Shown one piece after another: positions 1 to 8,709 of a stretch of DNA of 64,000 nucleotides. The notes beneath the pieces were generated by a model, which was not told the origin of the DNA, did no database searches, and was given only the letters and a program-made list of their open reading frames with translations. How positions within the stretch are numbered: the first letter of the stretch is position 1; the number at the start of each line of letters is the position of its first letter. Origin of the DNA: Sphingobium amiense (GTDB taxonomy: Bacteria > Pseudomonadota > Alphaproteobacteria > Sphingomonadales > Sphingomonadaceae). The position numbers and the translations under genes are program-made. The stretch spans positions 3,038,001 through 3,102,000 of the forward strand of contig NZ_AP018664.1 of the NCBI RefSeq assembly GCF_003967075.1, given 5' to 3'.

Positions 1-78
1 GAGCGATGCCGGAGCGTGACGTGCATGATTGCCGCTCACTCGGCGCGCGTCCATTCCGGCGATGCCTTCGCCTTCTTC

Positions 79-1668
79 CTATCGGTTCAGCTTCCAGTAC
101 CAGCTCACATTGAAACGCCAGTCGCCCACGCCCGCAAAGGGAGATTTGATGACGCGCGCGCCCTCCAGACCCAGCGACGCCTTGGACGCATAGGCCAGCC
201 TCACGCCGCCGCCTGCCGAGGCAAGGCTGTAGTCGCGGCCTTCGAAGCCTGTGCGGCGGTTGATCCGGACGCTGGCCCCGTCGATGAAACCGTAGACTTC
301 GGTGCCCTTGAGCGGCTTCCCCAGTTCCGGGCGATAGGCGAATTCGAAGGAACCCGCAGCGCCCCGGTCTCCGCTGAGCAAAGCGGTGTCGAAGGCGCGC
401 CCATAGTCCGCCCCGCCGACCGCGAACCTCTCATTGCCCGCCAGCCGGTCCGCGCTATATTGCCCCGTCATGCGCAGGCGGCCCACGAAGCGCTTTCCCA
501 GCATCCGGTCATAGCCCGCGCGGGCCGTGACCTTGGTAAAGACGGTATCGGCAAAGCCCGGCGTCCCGCGCGCGTCCAATATGTCGAGTCCCCGGCTGAG
601 GGTGAGGCCTGCTGTCAGCACATCCCTGTCGCCGATGGCCGAATAGCCGGCCGCTGCCCGGACGGCGCGGATATGGTCGGAAGAGAGCACCGCACCAAGA
701 AGCGCCGCATCGCTGTCCAGACCGTCAAGTCCCGTGCTGACCGTCAGGTTGCGCCTATAGCTGCGGATGACGGGATAGCTGAGCGAAAGCCCGAGGCTTT
801 TCGCCTCCCCCGTGACGGGAAAATTTTTGAGCCGGGTGCGCAGCCAAGATCCTGAGAGACCCAGCGCGAGGCCGTCGGACCCCAGCGGCGTCTGATGGCT
901 GAGTCCGACATATTGGTAACGCCGCAGGTCCGTCGCGCCCAGCATCACCAGATCGGTCCGGTCGCCGTCGCGCAGCAGGCTGTTGGCCTGCGCCGTGGCG
1001 CGGAGCTGCCCGCTGCCAAGGCCGCTCTGCGTGCGGTTGTCGATGCCGAAGCTGACGTCGAAGCGCTTGCGCGCCGGTGTGATCGCCAGTTTGACGCCGC
1101 CGGGCTTCGTGCCCCGTTCCAGCGCGACGTCGACCTTCGCTCCGGGAATGTCGCGGATCAGCGAAAGATAACGCTCCAGCGCGCGGCGGCTGAGCGGCTT
1201 TTCCGCCCGCATGCGCTCTGCATAGGCCCGGATCAGGGGACTTGCGCCCTTTGGATAGACGATGTCCTCCACAAACCCTTCGGCCAGCAGCACCTTGACC
1301 TGCCCGGTCGACAGATCCTGCTGCGGAATGGCGACGGTGTAGAGGGCGATGTCGCTCCTCGCATAGGCGTCGGAAATCGCGCGGGCGAGCGCGGCAAGCG
1401 TCTGGCGGGATGCGGGGCGGCCGAGGAACTGGCGCGCGGCATGCGCGACCCGTTCGGGCGCGTCCACGCCGACAAAGTCGATGCCGCGAATGGCCGCGCT
1501 GCTGTCGTCCGCATCGACGGCGACGTCGCCCCGAAGCGGCGCGCCATTGGCCTTTTCGGGAATGTTGGGCGCGGCAGGCTGCTCGCCCTGCTGGATGAGG
1601 GGCGGCGACAATGTCGAAGGCGGCATCGCAGCCGCAGGCGCGGGCAGCGCGGCGAGGACAAGGAGCAT
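79..1668 (-). CDS. ShlB/FhaC/HecB-type outer-membrane secretion pore (TpsB)
   Basis: Encodes 529 aa resembling the TpsB pore of two-partner secretion, which exports a partner protein across the outer membrane. A short Ala-rich signal peptide opens the protein. One or two POTRA-like modules lie at about residues 60-200 (IRGIDFVGV and GFVEDIVYPKG are visible). The rest is a predicted 16-strand barrel of alternating Tyr/Gly/Arg segments ending in WYWKLNR. The ATG is preceded by AGGAACG. No large TpsA haemagglutinin is nearby; the gene immediately upstream on the same strand encodes a Gly/Ser-rich lipoprotein, which may be the exported partner (inference). Transcription probably comes from the c-di-GMP riboswitch leader near 3066, through a strong hairpin in the 65-base gap. 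Confidence 0.85.
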   Translation of the reverse strand: MLLVLAALPAPAAAMPPSTLSPPLIQQGEQPAAPNIPEKANGAPLRGDVAVDADDSSAAIRGIDFVGVDAPERVAHAARQFLGRPASRQTLAALARAISDAYARSDIALYTVAIPQQDLSTGQVKVLLAEGFVEDIVYPKGASPLIRAYAERMRAEKPLSRRALERYLSLIRDIPGAKVDVALERGTKPGGVKLAITPARKRFDVSFGIDNRTQSGLGSGQLRATAQANSLLRDGDRTDLVMLGATDLRRYQYVGLSHQTPLGSDGLALGLSGSWLRTRLKNFPVTGEAKSLGLSLSYPVIRSYRRNLTVSTGLDGLDSDAALLGAVLSSDHIRAVRAAAGYSAIGDRDVLTAGLTLSRGLDILDARGTPGFADTVFTKVTARAGYDRMLGKRFVGRLRMTGQYSADRLAGNERFAVGGADYGRAFDTALLSGDRGAAGSFEFAYRPELGKPLKGTEVYGFIDGASVRINRRTGFEGRDYSLASAGGGVRLAYASKASLGLEGARVIKSPFAGVGDWRFNVSWYWKLNR

Positions 1669-1698
1669 GAAACGTTCCTGCGATAAATAGCGGCGAAG

Positions 1699-1725
1699 CC
1701 GGGGCGCGCGGTCGGCGCGCCCCGG
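1699..1725. other. 11-bp GC-only hairpin between lipoprotein and tpsB genes
   Basis: A perfect inverted repeat, CCGGGGCGCGC and its complement, separated by five bases (1710-1714). It lies between the stop of the lipoprotein gene and the start of the pore gene. No T-run follows on either strand, so it is more likely an mRNA-stabilising or partial-termination element that sets the ratio of the two proteins than a full terminator. The structure is seen; the role is inferred. Confidence 0.4.
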
Positions 1726-1733
1726 TCGATGGG

Positions 1734-2870
1734 TCAGTGGTGCAGGCCCAGCCCGCCCGTCAGCGTGGTGACGGTATTGCTGACCGTTCCCGTCACCGGC
1801 GCAAGCAGGCTGCCCGAACCGGTCGTGACAGTGGCTCCCGTCCCGGCTGACGCCCCCGCCCCGGCGCTGACGCCCAGCGGCGACAGGGCGCCGCCGGTTA
1901 CATCCTGCACGGTGGATGTGACCCCCGCTCCCGCAGTCTGAACCACGGATGTCACCGGCTGAACCACAGATGTCACAGGGGCAAGCGCACCCGTCGCGCT
2001 CCCCGCGCCGGTGGAACCGATGCCATTGGGCAGCAGGCTGGCATTCACCAGCGCGGGATCGCCGCTGCCCAGAAGCTGATTGCTGCCGAGCGCGACGTTC
2101 AGCAGATTGTCGGCCACGCCGCCGGTCGGCGCAGTGACATTGGTCACGCGCACGTCCGCTATGCCGTTGACGCTCGCCAGTGCCGTATTCCCGGCATTGA
2201 GCACGCCCACGCTGGCCACGGTGCCGGTCGGCTGGGTATCGCCCAGCAGCCCGACGCCGACCGCGCCCGCAGTGCCGTCGAGTCCGCTGGTCACTGTCCG
2301 ACCGCCGACGTCGATCGAAACGACGTCGCCCACGACGCCCTGCGCGCCCTGGAGGAGCAGGGTTCGGCCCGCGCCCGCATCGACCAGCACCGTGCCGGTA
2401 TCGTTCAGGACGCGCGTGATCGTGCCGGTGACGGGCTGCAATATGGGAAGAGCGGTGGCGACGGGCGTTGTGACATTGCCCTGCCCGTCGGAGACGGCGA
2501 GCACGGCGTTGCCGGCGGTGGTGAGCACCGGCGAAACCTGCTGAAGCAGGCCAGCAGTGGTTGTCGTTCCACCGGTGCCGGAACCGCCGCTGCCCGTCCC
2601 GGACCCGGAACCGCCGCTGCCGGAACCGCCGCTGCCAGAGCCGCTACCGCCCGAGCCACTGCCACCCGTGCCGCCGCCTGCGCCGCCGCCATTGTCAGTG
2701 CCTGATCCGCCACCCGATCCGCCGCTTCCCGCGCCGGGCGCGCCCGACCCGACACTGGCGACGCGCAGGCCGCCGCTGCTTTCGCAGGCGCTCAGCAGCA
2801 GGGCGAAGGTCGAACAGGCCGAAAGGGCCAGCAATTTACCGTGAGATGATGTCCGATCGAAGGAAAACAT
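1734..2870 (-). CDS. Gly/Ser-rich low-complexity lipoprotein
   Basis: Encodes 378 aa from the ATG at 2870, chosen because AGGAGAAGCCCA precedes it. Residues 1-29 form a lipoprotein signal with lipobox LSAC (Cys29). Residues about 40-100 are an almost pure Gly/Ser/Thr tract built from repeated GSGGS units. The remainder is rich in Val, Thr, Gly and Ala, with recurring phrases such as VTSVVQPVTSVVQ. Similar proteins in sphingomonads are called collagen-like or hypothetical; I do not recognise an enzyme domain. It sits between a c-di-GMP riboswitch leader and a TpsB pore gene, so a surface-exposed or exported matrix or adhesion role is the natural inference. The long proline-rich ORF on the opposite strand is a shadow of the Gly tract. 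Confidence 0.8.
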   Translation of the reverse strand: MFSFDRTSSHGKLLALSACSTFALLLSACESSGGLRVASVGSGAPGAGSGGSGGGSGTDNGGGAGGGTGGSGSGGSGSGSGGSGSGGSGSGTGSGGSGTGGTTTTAGLLQQVSPVLTTAGNAVLAVSDGQGNVTTPVATALPILQPVTGTITRVLNDTGTVLVDAGAGRTLLLQGAQGVVGDVVSIDVGGRTVTSGLDGTAGAVGVGLLGDTQPTGTVASVGVLNAGNTALASVNGIADVRVTNVTAPTGGVADNLLNVALGSNQLLGSGDPALVNASLLPNGIGSTGAGSATGALAPVTSVVQPVTSVVQTAGAGVTSTVQDVTGGALSPLGVSAGAGASAGTGATVTTGSGSLLAPVTGTVSNTVTTLTGGLGLHH

Positions 2871-2988
2871 TGGGCTTCTCCTGACTGGTCCGGACGCGCG
2901 GCTGCGCGGCAGGAGGAGCTGCCCGGCGACGGCAGGTTGGAGGTTTGCGCAATGGTCGTACGATAGGGCGCTTTTCCATCGAACCACG

Positions 2989-3066
2989 GTCCTTCGGCAG
3001 CCCCGCTACCTTGCACCAAGGCCGGAGGCTTTGCGTCCCGGCGTCACCGCCGGTTTGCCTTTATCG
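2989..3066 (-). promoter_or_regulatory. c-di-GMP-I (GEMM) riboswitch
   Basis: Read on the minus strand, this leader contains the hallmark blocks of the GEMM-I aptamer in the right order: AAAGGCAAACC, a stem CCGGCG closed by a GTGA (GNRA) tetraloop, GACGCAAAGCCTCCGGCCT, then GGTAGCGGGG and GCCGAAGG. GNRA tetraloop docking and the GACGCAAAGCC core are known features of the class. The lipoprotein ATG lies about 120 bases downstream, leaving room for an expression platform (2871-2988 includes GGGCAG/CTGCC pairing near 2920). A weak promoter, TTGAAC then GTTAGC 17 bases on (about 3088-3116), would start the transcript just upstream. The aptamer match is strong by eye; the ON or OFF direction cannot be told. 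Confidence 0.85.
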
Positions 3067-3200
3067 GGATCTTCCTGATCCTCCGCCGCTAACCCGCCGC
3101 GGAAGAAAAAGTTCAATGAAACAGATTGTTGGAGCAAGAATGATGGTTAATTAACAATTAGTTGGGCGTGCCGCTCCTGCCCTGCCGTGTTCAACGCTAC
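3067..3200. other. Intergenic AT-rich segment upstream of the riboswitch
   Basis: This gap between the MFS stop and the riboswitch contains an AT-rich patch with the self-complementary TTAATTAA (about 3148-3155), in sharp contrast to its surroundings. It probably holds the promoter of the lipoprotein/tpsB transcript. No gene is visible. Confidence 0.4.
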
Positions 3201-4535
3201 CTAGATTTCCGTCTGCGGAACCGCGCTTTTGCGCCGCATCGCGCGGGAAGCGGCAAACTGGAAACCGGCGGAAAACAGGAGCGAAGCGCTTGCGATCACC
3301 AGCGCCATGGCAAGGGGCGTTCCGACGCCGCCATCGTGCAGCATATCGCTGGCAAGGCCGATCGAAAAGGGGCCGAACCCCTGCCCCAAGATGACGGCCA
3401 CCAGCAGCATGGCGGCATTGGCGAAGGCGAGCGTGCTGGCCGGGCTGTGCTCCTGAAACATGGCGATTGTGGGCGCATAGGTGGCTCCCGCCGCGACCCC
3501 GAACAGGGCGAAGAGCAGCAGCGACAGCGACCGGTCCGCAACGAGAAAGGCCGACGCACTGGCCGCCGCGGCGCAAAGCGCCAGCACACCGCACAGGCGC
3601 AACGCCAGCGCGGGATTGCGCGCCAGCGTCCGGCCACCGACAATGCCGCCCAGCAGGATGCCGAACAGCGCGCCGCCCGACGAGGTGACGGAATAGGTCG
3701 CCCCGACTTCCCGCATGCTCATGCCATGATCGCGCATGTAGAAGGTCGGCGCCCATTGCGCGAACCCTGCATAGGCAAAGCTGGCGCAGGCATAGGCGCA
3801 TGTCAGCGACCGGCGCAGCGGGTCCGTGGCGATGCCCGATATGACGGACAGGACAGAGCCGCCGGCTCCCGACCGTCGCGTGACCGCCGCTGCCGGCTGT
3901 CTGACCGTCGCCGCAAAGAGCAGGGCGAGCAGCAATCCCGGTATCGCCATGAGCGCCATGGTCTTGCGCCAGCCATATTCCGATCCCAGCCATCCCCCCA
4001 GCGCCACCCCCGCCCCGATCCCCACCGTCGTTCCGGCCGAGAATATCGCAAAGGCAATGGGGCGCGCGCGCGTCGAAAAGCCGCCATGGATCAACGCCAG
4101 CGAAGCGGGCGCGGCACCGGATTCGCCGATGCCCAGTCCAAGCCGGACGATGAAGAGCTGGGCGAACGAGCGGACGTGCGCGGTCAGCAGGCACATGACG
4201 CTCCACACCGCGACCGCCGTCACCAGCACGCGCGCATGGCCGTAGCGGTCCGCCCAGCGGGCGATCATCAACCCGGCCATGCCGTAGGTCAGGGCGAAGG
4301 CCAGCCCGGTGATCGCCCCCACCTGCGTGTCGCTCAGCGACAGTTCGCGCTGGATGGCGGGCGCGAGGACGGAGATCAGCGTCCGGTCCGCATAGTTGAC
4401 GATATTGATCGCCACCAGAAGGATGAGCACGTAGATATTCCCGAAGCGGCTGAGACGCGCCGGAACGCCGCCCTCCGCTGGCGGTCTTGCCACCCCGGCG
4501 TCCTCCTCGGGACCGGCAGAGGCGGCTCCCCTCAT
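3201..4535 (-). CDS. MFS permease (ACS/spinster-like)
   Basis: Encodes 444 aa with about twelve hydrophobic segments. After an Ala/Pro-rich cytoplasmic start the first helix carries the NYADRTLIS motif. The loop 2-3 signature appears as ARWADRYGHARV, and GLGIGESGAAPASLALI is typical of MFS proteins that carry organic anions. The gene starts four bases after the aldehyde dehydrogenase stop, so the two are co-transcribed. In the peg operon analogy it holds the position of the permease PegD. Likely role: inner-membrane uptake of the substrate, or of a partly processed product, of this cluster. The substrate is unknown. Confidence 0.85.
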   Translation of the reverse strand: MRGAASAGPEEDAGVARPPAEGGVPARLSRFGNIYVLILLVAINIVNYADRTLISVLAPAIQRELSLSDTQVGAITGLAFALTYGMAGLMIARWADRYGHARVLVTAVAVWSVMCLLTAHVRSFAQLFIVRLGLGIGESGAAPASLALIHGGFSTRARPIAFAIFSAGTTVGIGAGVALGGWLGSEYGWRKTMALMAIPGLLLALLFAATVRQPAAAVTRRSGAGGSVLSVISGIATDPLRRSLTCAYACASFAYAGFAQWAPTFYMRDHGMSMREVGATYSVTSSGGALFGILLGGIVGGRTLARNPALALRLCGVLALCAAAASASAFLVADRSLSLLLFALFGVAAGATYAPTIAMFQEHSPASTLAFANAAMLLVAVILGQGFGPFSIGLASDMLHDGGVGTPLAMALVIASASLLFSAGFQFAASRAMRRKSAVPQTEI

Positions 4536-4539
4536 CCGC

Positions 4540-6063
4540 CTATCCGTGATTGAACCAGAGCGTCTGGCGCCGCTGATAGGCCTCCAGTCCCGCTACGCCG
4601 CCTTCCACGCCGACGCCGGAGAGGCCGGACGGCTCGCCGGAAAATGCGAAGCCCGGCCCGGTGCTGGCGACAGCATCGGCATTGACCACCGTCACCGAGG
4701 TCCGCAGCGCATTCGCCATCTGGAAACCCGTCGCCGCGCGGGTCGACCAGATATAGGCGGCAAGGCCGTAGCGGGTGCCGTTCGCCAGCCGGATCGCTTC
4801 TTCCATATCGGCGAAGGGAAGCACCGTCACGACCGGCCCGAACACCTCCTCCTGCACGATCGGGCTGTCGGCCGCCGCGTTCGTCACGATGGTGGGTTCG
4901 ATGAAATATCCGCCTGTTTCCTCCAGCAGCCGGCGGCCCCCATGGGCCAGTCTGGCGCCCTGCGCCTGCGCCTGATCCACAAAATCCGTGACCTTGGCAA
5001 ATTGTCCTGCCGACACCAGCGGGCCATAGGTGGTCGATGGAAACTGCGGGTCGCCCGGAACGATCTCGCCGAGGTAGCCGGAGATCTTCTCAACCAGCGC
5101 CGCCTGCAGGCTGTCCTGCACAAGGATGCGGGAACCGAAACTGCACACCTGCCCCTGATTGGTGACGATCGTGCGGGCGATATAATGGGCGATCCTGTCG
5201 GCATCTATCCCGTCGTCGAAGATGATCTGGGGCGACTTTCCGCCGCATTCGGCGCCCACCACCTTCATGTTGGACGCGCCTGCATATTGCATGATGAGCT
5301 TGCCGACTGCGGACGATCCGGTGAACGTCACCATGTCCACATCCATATGTTCGGCGAGCGCGCGACCGACGATATGGCCGCAGCCCGGAACGATGTTGAG
5401 CACGCCTTCGGGCAGCCCTGCGTCATGGGCGAACCTGACCAGCATCATGGCGGACTGCGACGAGAATTCGGAGGGTTTGAGAACCACGCTGTTGCCTGCG
5501 GCCAGCGCCGGGGCCAGCTTGAGGATGCAATTATAGGTCGGGAAATTCCACGGGACGATCGCCGCGACCACGCCATGCGGCCCGCGCGGCTGGATGACGG
5601 TGGACAGGCTGTCGCTCGTCAGCACGTCTCCGGCGACCTTGTCGATCGCTTCGGCGTTGAACTGCAGAAAGCCCGCCGCGATTCTCGCATTGAACACAGG
5701 CAGGCTGACGGGCTTGCCCATCTCCAGCGCGTCGAGGCGGTCGAGATGCGCGGCGTTATCCGCGATCAGCTCCGCCCATCGCATCAGGACGGCCTTTTTC
5801 TCGCCGGGGGACGCGTTGCGCCACGCGCCCTTCTCGAAACTGAGGCGCGCGGCACGGACGGCCCGGTCCACGTCCGCCTGCGAACCATGCGCGATGTCGA
5901 GCAGCCTGGCGCCATTGGCGGGATTATAGGTGGAAAAGCGATCCTCGGACGAGGATGGCGACGACCGCCCGTCGATATAGGGTTCGACAGGCGTCAGGTC
6001 TTTGATTGAAAGGCGTTCTTCAACTGGCGTTGGGACAGTCGTCTGTTGAATCATCGCACCCAT
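4540..6063 (-). CDS. NAD(P)-dependent aldehyde dehydrogenase
   Basis: Encodes 507 aa of the ALDH superfamily, oxidising an aldehyde to the acid. Visible motifs, numbered from the first ATG: PWNFP at 171-175, the cofactor segment FTGSSAVGK near 248, the general base in AECGGKSP (Glu272) and the nucleophile in NQGQVCSFG (Cys307), then EEVFGPVV. An alternative ATG at 6054 would remove three residues; AGGAAAG lies just before the first. It follows a prolyl aminopeptidase gene by about 80 bases and precedes an MFS gene by four. With the GMC oxidoreductase upstream it would complete an alcohol-to-aldehyde-to-acid sequence. Confidence 0.9.
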   Translation of the reverse strand: MGAMIQQTTVPTPVEERLSIKDLTPVEPYIDGRSSPSSSEDRFSTYNPANGARLLDIAHGSQADVDRAVRAARLSFEKGAWRNASPGEKKAVLMRWAELIADNAAHLDRLDALEMGKPVSLPVFNARIAAGFLQFNAEAIDKVAGDVLTSDSLSTVIQPRGPHGVVAAIVPWNFPTYNCILKLAPALAAGNSVVLKPSEFSSQSAMMLVRFAHDAGLPEGVLNIVPGCGHIVGRALAEHMDVDMVTFTGSSAVGKLIMQYAGASNMKVVGAECGGKSPQIIFDDGIDADRIAHYIARTIVTNQGQVCSFGSRILVQDSLQAALVEKISGYLGEIVPGDPQFPSTTYGPLVSAGQFAKVTDFVDQAQAQGARLAHGGRRLLEETGGYFIEPTIVTNAAADSPIVQEEVFGPVVTVLPFADMEEAIRLANGTRYGLAAYIWSTRAATGFQMANALRTSVTVVNADAVASTGPGFAFSGEPSGLSGVGVEGGVAGLEAYQRRQTLWFNHG

Positions 6064-6145
6064 CTTTCCTGAACCGTCGGCATCAGCGTTGACCTAGCAA
6101 AGCCATTCCCACTCCGTTCGACACCCCGTCAGTTCGTTTTGGCCA

Positions 6146-7114
6146 TCAGTTCGTTGGCGACGGAATTTCAGCAATGCCGGCAAACCGGTCGGTCGCGCGG
6201 ATCAGCCGGTCGGTAATGCCCGGCTCGGAGAAAACATGTCCGCCGTCCTCGATCATATGCAGTTCGGACAGCGGCCAGCGGCGGTGCAGTTCCCATGCGT
6301 TCCGGGCCGAACAGCAGATGTCGTATCGGCCATGCACGATGATGCCGGGAATGTCGGCGAGCCGGGTCGCGTCCTTCAGCAGGGCATCGGGCCGCAACCA
6401 GCATCTGTTGACGAAATAATGGGTTTCGATCCGCGCCAGCGCGCGGGCATAGTCCGCTTCCCGTGCGCTTTCCTCGCGCGCCGGATCGGGGAGCAGCGAC
6501 ACCGTGGCCGCTTCCCACTGGCTCCATGCGCGCGCCACTTCCAGTTGCGCCGCCCCTTCGAGCGCCGTCAGCCTGCGATCATAGGCGGCGATGAGGTCGT
6601 TCCGCTCCTCCGGCGGGATCGCGCCGGAAAAGGCCGCCCAGTGGTGAGGAAAGATTTCCGAAGCGCCGAAGCGGTAGAACCAGTCGAGGCTCGCCTGATC
6701 GCCCAGGAAAACGCCCCTCAGGACCAGTTCGCTGACCCGGCCGGGATGCGTCTGCGCATAGGCCAGCGCCAGCGTCGATCCCCATGAGCCGCCCAGAACG
6801 AGCCATTTGTCGAAACCGAACATGGCGCGCAGACGCTCTATGTCCTCGATCAGATGCCATGTCGTGTTGCAGCGGACCGAGGCATGAGGCGTCGATTTCC
6901 CGCACCCCCTCTGGTCGAAGAGGATCAGGTCATAACGGTCCGGATTGAACAGCCTGCGATGCTGGGGCGATATGCCGGTCCCCGGTCCCCCGTGCAGGAA
7001 TATCGCCGGCTTGGCTCCGGGCGTTCCGCAGCGTTCATAATAGACCCGGTGCCCGTCGCCGACATCGAGATAGCCTGTCTCGCCCGGCTGGATTTCGGGA
7101 TACAGCGACCTCAT
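6146..7114 (-). CDS. pip: Prolyl aminopeptidase (proline iminopeptidase)
   Basis: Encodes 322 aa of the S33 alpha/beta hydrolase family that removes N-terminal proline. HGGPG (41-45) forms the oxyanion loop, FDQRGCGKS follows, and the nucleophile elbow is GGSWGS with Ser110. The acid lies in the IIVHGRYD segment and the histidine in EDGGHVF near the C-terminus. Length is normal for the family. Its start overlaps the stop of the GMC oxidoreductase gene by four bases (ATGA), so translation is coupled. With the Xaa-Pro aminopeptidase three genes upstream, this gives the cluster two enzymes acting on either side of proline. Confidence 0.92.
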   Translation of the reverse strand: MRSLYPEIQPGETGYLDVGDGHRVYYERCGTPGAKPAIFLHGGPGTGISPQHRRLFNPDRYDLILFDQRGCGKSTPHASVRCNTTWHLIEDIERLRAMFGFDKWLVLGGSWGSTLALAYAQTHPGRVSELVLRGVFLGDQASLDWFYRFGASEIFPHHWAAFSGAIPPEERNDLIAAYDRRLTALEGAAQLEVARAWSQWEAATVSLLPDPAREESAREADYARALARIETHYFVNRCWLRPDALLKDATRLADIPGIIVHGRYDICCSARNAWELHRRWPLSELHMIEDGGHVFSEPGITDRLIRATDRFAGIAEIPSPTN

Positions 7115-8709
7115 CGGCCGGTCTGCCCGCCGGACAGTTGCAGGGCCAGTTTCGATCCGATCATCATGCAGGCCGCGTTGGTGTTGCCGCTGATGAGGTC
7201 GGGAAACACCGATGCATCGGCGACCCAGATATTATCGGCCCCGTTCAGTTTAAGGTCGGGCGCCACGACCGCGTCCGGATCGCTTCCCATCCGGCAGGTG
7301 CCCGAAATATGATAGGCGATCTCCGTATTGCCGCGGACATGATTCATGAGCGCAGCCTCGTCCCCGCAATCCGCCCCCGGCGTCAGTTCCCTCGTTGCCA
7401 GCCCCCGCATGGGATCGGCCTCCATGATCCGGCGCGCGATGCGGATCGCGGCGGCCAGCGCCTTGACGTCCTGTTCGCCGCCGCCGAGCAGATTGGGCAT
7501 GATACGCGGGGCCGCCGCCGGATCTGCCGACGCCAGCGTGATGCGTCCGCGTCCGGCGGGATGGCTCAGATTGGCGTAGATGGTCAGCGATGGCCGCTTG
7601 AGCAGCGGATCGGCATGGGTGACCGGATCGAGAATGCCCAGCGGCAGGAAATGATACTGGATGTCGGGCGCGGACAGCCGCTCGTCGCTCTTCACGAAAC
7701 CGGCGGCTTCGAAGGCGCCGGCCAATATGCCTTCTCCGCGCAGCAGGAAATCGGCCAGTTCGCCGATGGACTGCCGGATACCTCCGGTCATGTTGCGCGA
7801 CGGAACCGACGTTTCATACACCATCCGGACCAGCGGATGCTCCATCATGTTCCTGCCTACCTCTCGGGAGGCGATGGCGGTGAAGATGCCGAAGGCTGCC
7901 AGCTCGTCCGGATCGCCGACGCCCGACTGCATCAGCAGCTTGGGCGTTCCCGCCGCACCGGCGCTCAGGATGATCCTGTCCGCGCCGACCAGGATTTCCT
8001 CCCCCCGCCTTGAACAGACCAGATGGGTGGCGCTGCCGTTGCTGAACAGGATACGCTGGACGTCGCACTCGTCCCACAGGGTGAAAGCGTCCCGGTCGCG
8101 GACGGCCGACAGGAAAGCGTCCGCCGAACTGTTGCGGATGCCGCGCCGCTGCGAAAGCTGCGCCAGCCCGAAACCGCTCTGGTCCCCTGCATTATAATCG
8201 TCGTTGATCGGATAGCCCGCATTGGCGGCGGCATCCAGAAACGCGCGGGTCAGCGCATGCGGCCTGCGCACCGTCCGGACATTCAGCGGCCCGGAATGGC
8301 CGCGTGCCGGGCCGGGGCGGTCGCTGGTCTCCATGTCGCGGAATATCGGCGCGACCGACTCCCAGTCCCAGCCGGGATTCTGCATCGCGGCCCAGCGGTC
8401 ATAGTCCTGCGGTGCGCCGCGAACGAACATCATGCCGTTGATGGCGCTGCTGCCGCCCAGAATGCGCCCCCGCGCCCATCCCTCCGACCGGCCCTGCCGG
8501 CTTGCGTCCGGTTCGGACACATACCCCCAGTCGAACTTGCCGATCGCCTGCCGCACGAAGCCGGGAATGCGGGTTTCGAGGGTGCGCACATCCTTGCCCG
8601 CCTCGATCAGCAGGACCGTGCCCGCACCCTGCGCGATCAGGCGCGCGGCCGCCGCGCACCCCGCCGAACCGCCGCCGACGATGACATAGTCGAAATGCTG
8701 TCTGCTCAT
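7111..8709 (-). CDS. GMC-family FAD-dependent oxidoreductase (alcohol/choline dehydrogenase-like)
   Basis: Encodes 532 aa from the ATG at 8709, which overlaps the stop of the preceding gene (ATGA). The dinucleotide-binding motif VGGGSAG is at about 10-16, followed by LLIEAGKD. GMC signature 1 (GGSSAINGMMFVRG) and signature 2 (LSAGAAGTPKLLMQSG) are present, and the C-terminal active-site His is in HISGTCRMG. The family oxidises primary alcohols using FAD. In Sphingopyxis the homologous enzyme PegA oxidises polyethylene glycol; that particular substrate is only an analogy here. Both neighbours overlap it by four bases. Confidence 0.9.
   Translation of the reverse strand: MSRQHFDYVIVGGGSAGCAAAARLIAQGAGTVLLIEAGKDVRTLETRIPGFVRQAIGKFDWGYVSEPDASRQGRSEGWARGRILGGSSAINGMMFVRGAPQDYDRWAAMQNPGWDWESVAPIFRDMETSDRPGPARGHSGPLNVRTVRRPHALTRAFLDAAANAGYPINDDYNAGDQSGFGLAQLSQRRGIRNSSADAFLSAVRDRDAFTLWDECDVQRILFSNGSATHLVCSRRGEEILVGADRIILSAGAAGTPKLLMQSGVGDPDELAAFGIFTAIASREVGRNMMEHPLVRMVYETSVPSRNMTGGIRQSIGELADFLLRGEGILAGAFEAAGFVKSDERLSAPDIQYHFLPLGILDPVTHADPLLKRPSLTIYANLSHPAGRGRITLASADPAAAPRIMPNLLGGGEQDVKALAAAIRIARRIMEADPMRGLATRELTPGADCGDEAALMNHVRGNTEIAYHISGTCRMGSDPDAVVAPDLKLNGADNIWVADASVFPDLISGNTNAACMMIGSKLALQLSGGQTGR

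Noticed and set aside
2557..2844. Proline-rich plus-strand frame
   Set aside because: It is the complement of the Gly/Ser tract of the lipoprotein gene and has no ribosome site.
3162..4553. 463-codon plus-strand frame opposite the MFS gene
   Set aside because: Arg/Gly-rich translation typical of GC-rich antisense frames; the minus strand encodes a clear MFS protein.
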